Part shown: in pieces, positions 1-6,229 of the stretch | Layout of the letters: each line of letters opens with the position of its first letter | Numbering within the stretch: position 1 is the stretch's first letter | DNA from: JBFFXF01 sp041569895 | GTDB taxonomy: Bacteria > Planctomycetota > UBA8108 > JACQVS01 | Reading direction: 5' to 3' | Length of the DNA stretch: 8,290 nt | Assembly: GCA_041569895.1 (NCBI GenBank) | Contig: JBFFXF010000308.1 | Location: 1 to 8,290 of the forward strand | Notes under the pieces: generated by a model | What the model saw: only the letters and a program-made list of their open reading frames with translations | Told to the model about the DNA's origin: nothing | Database searches by the model: none | Program-made: the position numbers and the translations under genes

Positions 1-66
1 ACGGGCACGGGAACGGGAACGGGAACGGGAACGGGGACGGGAACGGGGACGGGAACGGGGACGGGG
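1..66. repeat. Hexanucleotide tandem repeat (ACGGGR)11, G-quadruplex-prone
   Basis: Eleven consecutive 6-bp units: one ACGGGC, then ACGGGA or ACGGGG. After four A-type units the array alternates A- and G-type, which gives a 12-bp higher-order pattern on its right side. Every unit has a run of three or four G separated by three bases, so the plus strand could fold into G-quadruplexes. The array begins at the window edge and probably extends leftward. It ends 46 bp before the start of the ABC ATPase gene. Read as protein it would give only Thr-Gly repeats on plus or Pro-Val repeats on minus, and I see no gene to support either. It is most simply an intergenic simple-sequence array; any regulatory role is speculation. 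Confidence 0.9.
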
Positions 67-112
67 GTTTGCGGCTGCGGTCCCCACTCGTTTGTAGTAG
101 TCTCTTACGGCC
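67..112 (+). promoter_or_regulatory. Leader of the ABC exporter unit; no Shine-Dalgarno, possible leaderless start
   Basis: This 46-bp stretch separates the hexamer array from the ATPase start. No purine-rich ribosome-binding site precedes the ATG codons at 113 and 116. A TAGTCT hexamer at 98-103 fits the loose TAnnnT form of a -10 element and would place transcription initiation close to the ATG, which would suit a leaderless mRNA. No convincing -35 hexamer sits at the right distance. The promoter reading is weak. The lack of a ribosome-binding site is directly visible. Confidence 0.25.
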
Positions 113-1204
113 ATGATGGAGCCCCTCCGCAGTCCGATCGATACCGCGCCGGCCACCGCCGCGCGAACGGGAGCCGCGACATCGGGACCGGCGATCCTCT
201 GTCGCGACCTCCGCAAGGTGTACGATCGACGCGTCGAGGCCGTGCGCAAGATCGACCTCGAGGTGGGGCGCGGCGAGTGCTTCGGCCTTCTCGGACCGAA
301 CGGCGCCGGCAAGACGACGACCATCGAGATCCTCGAGGGGCTGCTCGAGCCGACGTCGGGAACCGTCGAGGTCCTCGGCGAGGCGTGGGGCAGCCGCGAC
401 GCGCGACTGCGCCAGAGGATCGGCATATCGCTCCAGGAGACGCAGCTCTCGGAGAAGCTCAGCGTGCGCGAGACCGTGAGGCTCTTTCGCAGCTTCTACG
501 AGACCGGGCTCGATCCCGACGTGGTGATCGACCGCGTGTCGCTCCGCGACAAGGCCAACGCGTGGGTCGGCAAGCTCTCCGGCGGGCAGCGCCAGCGGCT
601 GGCGTTCGCGTGCGCGCTCGTCGGTGATCCGGAGCTCCTCTTCCTCGACGAGCCGACCACCGGCCTCGATCCGCGCTCGCGCCGCGAGGTCTGGGCGCTG
701 ATCCGCGACGTGCAGCGACGCGGCCGCACGGTGCTGATCACGACGCACTACATGGACGAGGCGGAGCGGCTGTGCAACCGGGTCGCCATCGTCGACCGCG
801 GCGAGGTGATCGCGCTGGGATCCCCGGCAGAGCTGATCAGATCGCTCGGCGGCGAGCACATCATCGAGTTCGCGATCGATCCACGGTCGGGGACGCGCGA
901 AGACGGCGGCGCGCTGATCTCCGAGACCGACCTCCAGCGCGTCGGCTCGCTGAGGTCGGTCCGCATCGACGGCGCGAGCGTCTCGCTCACCGTCGGCGAG
1001 CCGCACGTCGCCGTTCCCGATCTGCTCGAGCTGCTCCAGTCGCGTCGACTGGAGATCGTCCAACTGACGACGCGTCACGCGAGCCTCGAGGACGTCTTCG
1101 TGAAGCTGACGGGGCGGCACCTCAGCGACGACACCAGCGCCGACACCAAGGGTGACACCCCTGGCAGCCAGGACACACATGTTTCGGGCCGGCCCACTCC
1201 GTGA
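113..1204 (+). CDS. ABC-2 type exporter, ATP-binding subunit (DrrA/CcmA-like)
   Basis: Cytoplasmic ATPase that would power the permease encoded next. The nucleotide-binding domain spans about residues 28-245. Visible motifs are Walker A GPNGAGKT (61-68), Q-loop Gln108, signature LSGGQ (155-159), Walker B LLFLDE (175-180), D-loop TTGLD (182-186) and switch His212 in ITTHYMDEAE. The C-terminal part (about 248-340), with the sequence ASLEDVFVKLTGR, is the extension typical of drug and antibiotic exporters of the DrrA type. At 363 residues it is somewhat longer than the usual 300-330, because of about 27 extra N-terminal residues and a hydrophilic Asp/Thr-rich tail that overlaps the permease gene. 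ATG 113 is the first in-frame start; ATG 116 is equally possible, and neither has a ribosome-binding site. The substrate cannot be told from sequence; lipids, drugs and polysaccharides are all exported by this class. Confidence 0.95.
   Translation: MMEPLRSPIDTAPATAARTGAATSGPAILCRDLRKVYDRRVEAVRKIDLEVGRGECFGLLGPNGAGKTTTIEILEGLLEPTSGTVEVLGEAWGSRDARLRQRIGISLQETQLSEKLSVRETVRLFRSFYETGLDPDVVIDRVSLRDKANAWVGKLSGGQRQRLAFACALVGDPELLFLDEPTTGLDPRSRREVWALIRDVQRRGRTVLITTHYMDEAERLCNRVAIVDRGEVIALGSPAELIRSLGGEHIIEFAIDPRSGTREDGGALISETDLQRVGSLRSVRIDGASVSLTVGEPHVAVPDLLELLQSRRLEIVQLTTRHASLEDVFVKLTGRHLSDDTSADTKGDTPGSQDTHVSGRPTP
1170..1173 (+). promoter_or_regulatory. Ribosome-binding site (AGGA) favouring the ATG at 1179
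   Basis: AGGA lies 5 bases before the ATG at 1179, inside the end of the ATPase gene. The alternative GTG at 1152 has only AAGG directly abutting it, with no spacer. This supports ATG 1179 as the permease start. The extra residues from GTG 1152 would be a polar stretch ahead of the conserved N-terminus. Confidence 0.5.
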
Positions 1205-2219
1205 GCTGATCCTCACTCGCCTGCGCGAGTTCTACCGCGAGCCGGAGGTCGTCTTCTGGGTGTACGGCTTCCCCGTCCTGCTCGCCATCGGGCTCGGCAT
1301 CGCGTTTCGCAGCACGCCGAAGCGGGAGTTCCAGATCGGCATCGTCGATCGGGAAGGCGCCGCCCGCGTCGCCTCCGCGCTGCAGGCGGTCGAGGGCCTC
1401 GAGGCGGCCATCCTTCCGGCCGAGGCGGCGCGGGCGCGACTGGTCAGTGGCCGCATCGACCTGGTGGTCGAGCCGGAGGACGCCGAGACGTGCCGGTACG
1501 TCTTCGACGCCTCGAAGACGGAGGCGCTGCTCGCCCGCGAACGCGTCGACTGGGCGATTCAGAGCGCCGCGGGCCGCGCCGACCCGGTGACCACCGAGGA
1601 CCGCCTGGTCGAGGAGCCCGGCTCGCGGTACATCGACTTCCTGATGCCCGGCCTGATGGGTATGAACCTCGTCGGCGGCGGGCTCTACGGCGTCGGCTTC
1701 GTCATCGTCGACATGCGCGTGCGCAAGCTGATGAAGCGCTTCCTGGCGACGCCGATGCGCGGCAGCGATTTCTTTCTCGCCATCCTGACGAGCCGGATCC
1801 TCTTCATGATCCCGGAGATGGGTTTTATCTTCGGCGTGGCGGCGCTCGGATTCGGTGTGCCGTTTCGCGGCAGCTTCGCGGCGCTCCTCGCGGTCATCGT
1901 CCTCAGCGCGTTCTGCTTCGCGGGCCTCGGCCTCCTGATCGCGGCGCGCGCGCGGAAGCTCGAGACCATCTCCGGCCTGATCAACCTCGTCATACTGCCG
2001 ATGTGGCTGCTGAGCGGCGTCTTCTTCAGCTCGGAGCGGTTCCCCGATTTCATGCAACCGGTGATCCAGGCGCTGCCGCTGACGGCCACCAACGACGCTC
2101 TGCGGGCCGTGATCCTCGACGGCAGCTCGCTCGCGTCGCAGGCGGCGGAGCTGGCGATCCTCCTGGCGTGGACGGTGGGCTCCTTCGTTCTCGGCTCCCG
2201 TCTCTTCCGGTGGACTTGA
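1179..2219 (+). CDS. ABC-2 type exporter, permease subunit
   Basis: Inner-membrane partner of the preceding ATPase. With the ATG at 1179 it is 346 residues (355 from the GTG at 1152). Hydrophobic segments are seen at about residues 27-44, 155-178, 198-228, 231-256, 263-283 and 321-343, giving six spans. A soluble, presumably extracytoplasmic loop of about 110 residues lies between spans 1 and 2. This is the usual ABC-2 arrangement. The stretch LPLTATNDALRAVILDG (299-315) matches the conserved region before the last span in this family. The short LREFYREPEVVFWV segment before the first span is typical of the cytoplasmic coupling region. The gene overlaps the ATPase by 26 bp in another frame, so the two subunits are almost certainly co-translated. 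The exported substrate is unknown. Confidence 0.93.
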   Translation: MFRAGPLRELILTRLREFYREPEVVFWVYGFPVLLAIGLGIAFRSTPKREFQIGIVDREGAARVASALQAVEGLEAAILPAEAARARLVSGRIDLVVEPEDAETCRYVFDASKTEALLARERVDWAIQSAAGRADPVTTEDRLVEEPGSRYIDFLMPGLMGMNLVGGGLYGVGFVIVDMRVRKLMKRFLATPMRGSDFFLAILTSRILFMIPEMGFIFGVAALGFGVPFRGSFAALLAVIVLSAFCFAGLGLLIAARARKLETISGLINLVILPMWLLSGVFFSSERFPDFMQPVIQALPLTATNDALRAVILDGSSLASQAAELAILLAWTVGSFVLGSRLFRWT

Positions 2220-2244
2220 CCTCCGGACACCTCTGGGGCACAAT
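2216..2244 (+). promoter_or_regulatory. Candidate sigma70-like promoter for the glycosyltransferase-methyltransferase unit
   Basis: TTGACC (2216-2221, five of six matches to the -35 consensus) is followed after exactly 17 bp by CACAAT (2239-2244, four of six matches to the -10 consensus). The -35 element contains the stop codon of the permease. Initiation would be expected near 2250-2252, right at the start of the second stem-loop. The same DNA can form a hairpin whose loop is the CACAAT, so a terminator reading competes with this one. Confidence 0.35.
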
Positions 2245-2252
2245 CCCCGGAG
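2231..2252 (+). terminator. Stem-loop just downstream of the ABC permease
   Basis: Arms CTCTGGGG (2231-2238) and CCCCGGAG (2245-2252) form an 8-bp stem with one T-G wobble around the 6-base loop CACAAT. It begins 11 bp after the permease stop and abuts a second stem-loop. No immediate T-run follows, so it is not a canonical intrinsic terminator. Its position and strength suit transcript end formation or 3' stabilisation for the exporter mRNA. Confidence 0.4.
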
Positions 2253-2271
2253 CGTCGAGAACGCCTCGACG
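2253..2271 (+). terminator. Second stem-loop, followed by a pyrimidine tract
   Basis: A perfect 7-bp stem: CGTCGAG (2253-2259), loop AACGC, then CTCGACG (2265-2271). TTCCCCTTT (2272-2280) follows, running straight into the GTG start at 2281. As the second of two tandem hairpins with a pyrimidine tail it may contribute to ending the exporter transcript. If the promoter at 2216-2244 is real, it would instead form a 5'-terminal hairpin on the glycosyltransferase mRNA. Confidence 0.35.
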
Positions 2272-2280
2272 TTCCCCTTT

Positions 2281-3177
2281 GTGTCGCTCGCAGACGGAGC
2301 GCGACCGCTGTCCGAGACCCCCCCGATCCTGCGCCAGGAAAACGTCAGCATCTATCGGCTCAGCAAACCCCTCGGCGACGCGTTGTTCATGTCGACGGTC
2401 GCCTACGAGCTGCGCCGGCGCAATGCGCGATGCCGGATCGAGATCCACACCCACTGGCCGGCGCTCTTCCAGAGCAATCCCGACGTCGCCGCCGTGCGCG
2501 TCATCCGCGAGCCGAGGGTGCCCGAGGGGACCCAGATCACCTACGAGGACCCCTGGCCGCCGCCGCGCGGGCAGCACATCCTCAAGACGGTCTGCGAGCG
2601 CATCGGCCTCGACCCCGCTGACGTCGAGCCGCGGACCTACTACTATCCGACCGACGAGGAGCGCCGCCACGCGAGCGAGATGAGCCCGCGCACGGCGCGA
2701 CCGCTCGTGGTCATCCATCCCTTCTCGAGCTTCTTCGCGCCGCGCACGAAGCTCTGGGATTTCAGCAACTGGAAGCGCCTGCTCGAGCTGCTGCCCAATG
2801 AGATCGAGACGCTCCGCTTCTGCAATCCCGAGGAGCCGGCGACGCCGACCGAGCGGCCCTTCCACCGCGACATGCAGACCGACGACATCCGCCTCGTCGT
2901 CGCGCTGCTCGAGCAGGCGGACGCGTTCATCGGACACGAGTCCGGGCTGGCGCACCTCGCGACCGCGCTCGAGAAGCCGTCGGTCATCATCTTCACCGGC
3001 TACCACCCGCCGGACGTGTTCGGTTACGAGCAGAACGTCAACCTCGTGCCCGACCTGCCCTACATCCCGTGCTGGGAGCGAGACGGCTGCGAGCCGTGTC
3101 GCGGCGAGATCTGCACCAGGGCGGTGACGCCGGAGCAGGCGCTCGAGGCGCTGTTGAAGACACTCGACTGGAAGTGA
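2281..3177 (+). CDS. Glycosyltransferase family 9 (ADP-heptose:LPS heptosyltransferase-like)
   Basis: Predicted cytoplasmic or membrane-associated GT-B enzyme transferring a sugar, typically ADP-heptose, to a lipopolysaccharide core or another envelope glycan. The N-terminal domain opens with YRLSKPLGDALFMSTV (25-40), equivalent to the RLSSLGDV-type acceptor-side motif of the family. The C-terminal domain has VVIHPFSS (143-150), K157 and W159, and the hallmark GHESGLAHLA (218-227) that binds the nucleotide sugar. A cysteine group (C264, C270, C273, C278) lies near the C-terminus. At 298 residues it is shorter than the usual 320-350. GTG 2281 is the only usable start ahead of the conserved motif; it has no Shine-Dalgarno, being preceded by CCCCTTT. 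About 22 poorly conserved residues precede the motif. The methyltransferase gene follows 10 bp later. The donor and acceptor sugars cannot be assigned. Confidence 0.85.
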   Translation: MSLADGARPLSETPPILRQENVSIYRLSKPLGDALFMSTVAYELRRRNARCRIEIHTHWPALFQSNPDVAAVRVIREPRVPEGTQITYEDPWPPPRGQHILKTVCERIGLDPADVEPRTYYYPTDEERRHASEMSPRTARPLVVIHPFSSFFAPRTKLWDFSNWKRLLELLPNEIETLRFCNPEEPATPTERPFHRDMQTDDIRLVVALLEQADAFIGHESGLAHLATALEKPSVIIFTGYHPPDVFGYEQNVNLVPDLPYIPCWERDGCEPCRGEICTRAVTPEQALEALLKTLDWK

Positions 3178-3187
3178 ACGGAGCTCC

Positions 3188-4552
3188 GTGCGATCGTCCT
3201 CACTTCTCGGCATCGTTCTCGACTTCCTCGACGAGCACGGCAGGACCTCGCATCCCGCCGACGTGGCCCTGTCGCGCTTCTTCCGCAAGCGCCGATACCT
3301 CGGCAGCCGCGACCGCCGCTTCGTCGGCGACGCCGTCTTCGCGTGGCTGCGTCACTCGATCCGCGGAGAGGCGCGGTGGCGTCTGTGGCGCGAGCGCGAG
3401 GGGCTCGAGCTGCGCGCCGACGGTCGCGTGACGCGCCTCGGGCCGCTGCTCGCGATCGCCGCGGACGGCCTCTTTCCCTGGCCGCTCGCCGAGGTGATCG
3501 ATGCGGCGCGCACGTACGCCGCCGCGGCGGGCGGGGGATGGGTGACGGCGCTCGACCGGCTCGCGTCGGGGTTCCCCGAGGACCTCTGGCCGGAGGATCC
3601 GATCGAGCGCGTCGCCGTCGAGTGCAGCCTGCCGCGCTGGGTCGTGGAGCGAATGGCGGGCACAGGAGCGGCGTCTGGCGACTCGCCGGAGGCTGTGCGA
3701 CGGCTCGGTCTCTCGCTGCTCGAACCCGCTCCGGTCGACCTGCGGGTCAACCTGTCGTCGGTCGAGCGCGAGGTCGCCCGCCGCGAGCTCGAAAGCGCCA
3801 CCGGCAAGGAGATGGCGGCGACGCCGATCAGTCCGACGGGGCTGCGACTCGAGAGCCGCGTCGATCTGAAACGGTTCCTCAAGAAGTGGCCGGGCTGGAT
3901 CGAGGTCCAGGACGAGGGCAGCCAGCTCGCCGCCATGGCCGCGGCGCCGCAGCGCGGCGAGACCGTGATCGACGCGTGCGCGGGCGGCGGCGGCAAGACG
4001 CTTGCCTTCGCCGACATGGTCGGCGGCGACGCGACCTTCCACTGCTGCGACATCGACGCGTCGAAGCTCGCCGAGCTAATGCGACGCGCCGAGCCGCTCG
4101 AGCTCCGCAGCCTCACCGTCCATCCGATCTCGCCGGCGGGCGAGCTGCCGCAGACGCTGCCGCGCCAGGCGCACCTCGTCCTCGTCGACGCCCCCTGCTC
4201 GGGCCTCGGCTCGCTGCGACGCAACCCCGACCTCAAGCTGCGGTACGGCGAGGAGGACGTCGTGGAGTTCGCGGCGAGACAGCGGGACATCCTCGGGCGC
4301 TTCGCGCCCCGAGTACGCCAGGGCGGACGCCTGGTCTACGTGACATGCTCGATCCTGCCGGACGAGAACGAGCAGATCGCGAGGTGGTTCCTGGAGACGC
4401 ATCCCGACTTCACGAGCGAGCGCCCGGAAATCGCCGACCGCCTGCCGAAGGAAGCGGTCACCCCCGAGGGCTGGCTCCGACTCTCACCGGCGGCAACGGG
4501 GACGGATGCATTCTTCGTGGCGCGATTCCGCAGGGGGGATTCGCCGGTGTAG
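3188..4552 (+). CDS. RsmB/NOP family RNA (cytosine-5) methyltransferase
   Basis: SAM-dependent enzyme that forms 5-methylcytosine in RNA, in this family usually 16S rRNA. The N-terminal 150 residues resemble the RNA-binding region of RsmB-type proteins; the stretch FFRKRRYLGSRDRRFVGDAV (31-50) is characteristic. The catalytic domain shows QDEGSQL (241-247), SAM motif I DACAGGGGKTL (262-272), the acidic Asp288, DAPCSGLG (334-341) and YVTCS (384-388). C337 and C387 are the two cysteines used in catalysis and product release by this class. The 454-residue length is normal. The SAM loop reads CAGGGGKT rather than the commoner CAAPGGKT, a variant I recall in RsmB-related proteins. GTG 3188 is preceded by GGAG (3180-3183) with a 4-base spacer, and the glycosyltransferase stop is 10 bp upstream, so the two genes are probably one transcript. 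The exact target cytosine (C967 in E. coli RsmB) cannot be confirmed. Confidence 0.92.
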   Translation: MRSSSLLGIVLDFLDEHGRTSHPADVALSRFFRKRRYLGSRDRRFVGDAVFAWLRHSIRGEARWRLWREREGLELRADGRVTRLGPLLAIAADGLFPWPLAEVIDAARTYAAAAGGGWVTALDRLASGFPEDLWPEDPIERVAVECSLPRWVVERMAGTGAASGDSPEAVRRLGLSLLEPAPVDLRVNLSSVEREVARRELESATGKEMAATPISPTGLRLESRVDLKRFLKKWPGWIEVQDEGSQLAAMAAAPQRGETVIDACAGGGGKTLAFADMVGGDATFHCCDIDASKLAELMRRAEPLELRSLTVHPISPAGELPQTLPRQAHLVLVDAPCSGLGSLRRNPDLKLRYGEEDVVEFAARQRDILGRFAPRVRQGGRLVYVTCSILPDENEQIARWFLETHPDFTSERPEIADRLPKEAVTPEGWLRLSPAATGTDAFFVARFRRGDSPV

Positions 4553-4555
4553 GTC

Positions 4556-4589
4556 GATTGGAAGACGATTCATAAATCGTCTTCCAGTC
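4556..4589. terminator. Strong hairpin between convergent genes (bidirectional transcription end)
   Basis: GATTGGAAGACGATT (4556-4570) pairs with AATCGTCTTCCAGTC (4575-4589) around the tetraloop CATA. The stem is 15 bp with a single T-G wobble. It lies between the stop codon of the methyltransferase (4550-4552, plus) and that of the aldolase (4588-4590, minus), and overlaps the aldolase stop by two bases. The hairpin is equally stable read from either strand and sits where both transcripts end. There is no U-tract on either side, so it may act as an mRNA 3' stabiliser or a non-canonical terminator. Confidence 0.7.
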
Positions 4590-5361
4590 AAACCCGCGCC
4601 TTCCGCCCCAGCTCCTCCAGGCGTGGTTTCCATGTCGAGGCGAGGTCGCTGATGTCGCTGCCCGCGAAGACCAGGTCGCAGCCGGCTTCGAGGGCGGCGT
4701 CGAGGAGCGGGCCCGGGAGGGCGAGGATGCCCGCGTGTCGGCCGCGTTCTCGGGCCGTGCGGATGACGCGCTGGACGGTCGCGATGACCTCCGGATCCGA
4801 GAACTCGCCCGGCTTGCCCATGCTCGCCGAGAGGTCGCCCGGGCCAACGAAGATGCCCGCGAGGCCCTCGACGGCGCAGATCGCCTCGAGGTTCCCCACC
4901 GCGTCGAGCGACTCGATCTGTGCGAAGAAGTGGGTGCGCTCGTTGGCCGCGGCGAACCCCTTCACCGGCGGCTCGAGCCCATAGTGGAGACCGCGGCTGC
5001 GGCTGTTGAAGCCGCGACGGCCGAGCGGCGGGAACTTGCCGTGCTGGACGATGCGCCGCGCGATCTCGGCCGTATCGACCATCGGCACGATGACGATGCG
5101 ACCGCCCGCCTCGACCGTGCGCAGCACGTTCTCGCGGGTCGCGTCCGGGATGCGCACGGTCGGCACCGCGCCGCCCGATTCGACCGCCATGCAGAGCGCT
5201 TCGACCTCGCCGAAGCTGACGGTGCCGTGCTCGACGTCGATCCACGCGGTCTCGAAGCCGAGCATTCCCGCGAGCTCGGCGAGACGTGGGGCGTTGCTGT
5301 TGATGGTGACGCCGCGCACGAGGCGCGGGCGGCCGTCGGATCCGGTGAAGGGATCGGTCAT
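4588..5361 (-). CDS. HpcH/HpaI-type aldolase (class II, metal-dependent)
   Basis: Probable cytoplasmic aldolase splitting 4-hydroxy-2-oxo acids into pyruvate and an aldehyde, in the family of HpaI (homoprotocatechuate breakdown) and the sugar-acid aldolases GarL and RhmA. In the 257-residue barrel I see DVEHG with His45, VPTVRIP with Arg70, PMVDTAE (93-99), KFPPLGRRG (109-117), QIES with Glu150, and GPGDLSASMG (173-182) with Asp176. From memory, His45, Arg70, Glu149 and Asp175 are the catalytic and metal-binding residues of E. coli HpaI, so the active site looks complete with a one-residue shift. The length is normal. The ATG at 5361 has no good ribosome-binding site. It faces the hydrolase gene across a 53-bp gap and converges with the RNA methyltransferase. 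No other catabolic gene adjoins it, so the substrate is undetermined. Confidence 0.9.
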   Translation of the reverse strand: MTDPFTGSDGRPRLVRGVTINSNAPRLAELAGMLGFETAWIDVEHGTVSFGEVEALCMAVESGGAVPTVRIPDATRENVLRTVEAGGRIVIVPMVDTAEIARRIVQHGKFPPLGRRGFNSRSRGLHYGLEPPVKGFAAANERTHFFAQIESLDAVGNLEAICAVEGLAGIFVGPGDLSASMGKPGEFSDPEVIATVQRVIRTARERGRHAGILALPGPLLDAALEAGCDLVFAGSDISDLASTWKPRLEELGRKARV

Positions 5362-5382
5362 GGGCGTGGGCTCGCTTTCGGA

Positions 5383-5401
5383 TATACTCCCCGGGAGGAT
5401 A
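5383..5401. promoter_or_regulatory. Imperfect dyad in the divergent intergenic gap (operator or promoter candidate)
   Basis: TATACTCCC (5383-5391) and GGGAGGATA (5393-5401) are inverted around a central C, with eight of nine positions pairing. The dyad lies in the 53 bp between the divergent aldolase and hydrolase starts, 21 bp from the former and 13 bp from the latter. Its left arm contains TATACT, a five-of-six match to a -10 hexamer for the rightward gene, though no -35 is recognisable. The GGGAGG in the right arm is 16 bases from the hydrolase ATG, too far for a normal ribosome-binding site. A regulator binding site is plausible but unproven. Confidence 0.35.
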
Positions 5402-5414
5402 ACGTATCACACCG

Positions 5415-6176
5415 ATGACCGCCCCACGACTGCAATCCCCGATCGTCCTCGCGCACGGCCTCTTCGGGTTCTCGCGACTCGAGGTCGGCAGCATGGTGGT
5501 GGCGTCGTACTTCCGTCGCGTGCCGGAGTTGCTCGAGTCGGCCGGCAACCGGGTCATCCAGACGCGCGTCCCGCCGGCGGGCTCGATCCGCGAACGCGCC
5601 GAGGCGCTGAAGCGCGAGATCCGCTCGCAGGTCGACGAGGAGCCGGTGAACATCATCGCGCACAGCATGGGCGGGCTCGACGCGCGCTGCATGATCGCGC
5701 ACCTCGGCATGGCGGAGCAGGTGCGATCGCTGACGACGCTCGGCACGCCGCACCGCGGCAGCCCGGTCGCCGATGAGGTGACGAGCAAGCTGGCGCTGTG
5801 GATCCGTCGCATCGGCATCCCCGACGACGCGCTGCACGACCTGCGCGTCAATCGGTGTCACAGCTTCAACCTGACGACGCCCGACGCCAGGGGCGTGCGG
5901 TACTTCTCGGTCGCCGGGCAACGCGAGCGCGCGCGGATGACGTTCTATCCGCTGCAGTTCTCCCACGACGTGATCTTTCCGGTCGAGGGCCCGAACGACG
6001 GCCTCGTGTCGGTGAAGTCGGCGACCTGGGGCGAGTCGCTCACCGTGTGGGACTGCGACCACGTCAACCTCGTCGGCTGGGTGCTCAATCCCTGGGACGC
6101 GGCGCTCGGCAGGTTCTTCGACTTCGAGAAGGGTTACACGGAAATCCTCGAGAGGCTCGAGTCATGCGGATTCTGA
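5415..6176 (+). CDS. Alpha/beta-hydrolase, lipase-like (triacylglycerol lipase family)
   Basis: Serine hydrolase probably acting on ester bonds of lipids or related substrates. After a short hydrophobic strand comes the oxyanion-hole motif HGLFGF (14-19). The nucleophile elbow is AHSMGG with Ser84. TLGTPHRGS (108-116) is a strongly conserved lipase stretch. NDGLVSVKSATWGE (194-207) supplies the likely acid Asp195, and DHVNLVGW (215-222) the likely catalytic His216. The triad is therefore complete within 253 residues, the size of a compact bacterial lipase. There is no signal peptide or membrane span, so it appears cytosolic unless exported by another route. ATG 5415 is the only start, since an in-frame TAA lies at 5400-5402. 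The 3' end overlaps the next gene by 13 bp, suggesting translational coupling with the large propeller protein. The true substrate is unknown. Confidence 0.88.
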   Translation: MTAPRLQSPIVLAHGLFGFSRLEVGSMVVASYFRRVPELLESAGNRVIQTRVPPAGSIRERAEALKREIRSQVDEEPVNIIAHSMGGLDARCMIAHLGMAEQVRSLTTLGTPHRGSPVADEVTSKLALWIRRIGIPDDALHDLRVNRCHSFNLTTPDARGVRYFSVAGQRERARMTFYPLQFSHDVIFPVEGPNDGLVSVKSATWGESLTVWDCDHVNLVGWVLNPWDAALGRFFDFEKGYTEILERLESCGF

Positions 6177-6229
6177 AGCTCACCGCCGTGGTCTCCGTCG
6201 TTCTTGCCGCGTCGCCGGGCTCGTGGCCC
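6164..6229 (+). other. Predicted signal peptide of the propeller-methyltransferase
   Basis: The N-terminus MRILKLTAVVSVVLAASPGS has two basic residues, a hydrophobic core of about 10 residues and small residues around 15-17 and 28-29 that could serve signal peptidase I. The core is short, so cleavage at either site or retention as a weak anchor is possible. This suggests export to the periplasm or an equivalent compartment. Confidence 0.6.

Noticed and set aside
1..627. A plus-strand frame open from the window edge through 627, starting with Thr-Gly repeats
   Set aside because: Beyond the repeat it runs through the ABC ATPase in another frame and has the Arg/Pro/Asp-rich composition of a GC-rich shadow, with no recognisable domain.
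1122..2351. A 409-codon minus-strand open frame
   Set aside because: It is antisense to the well-recognised permease, with low-complexity Arg/Glu/Ala/Asp composition typical of the complement of GC-rich genes.
2050..3288. A 412-codon minus-strand open frame
   Set aside because: It covers the family-9 glycosyltransferase on the other strand and has no domain signature.
3343..4575. A 410-codon plus-strand open frame
   Set aside because: It is out of frame with the RNA methyltransferase, whose motifs are complete, and is almost entirely Arg/Ala/Gly/Pro.
4484..5851. A 455-codon minus-strand open frame longer than the aldolase it overlaps
   Set aside because: The aldolase frame at 4588-5361 has all family motifs. 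The longer frame is arginine-rich with no domain and also covers the start of the hydrolase.
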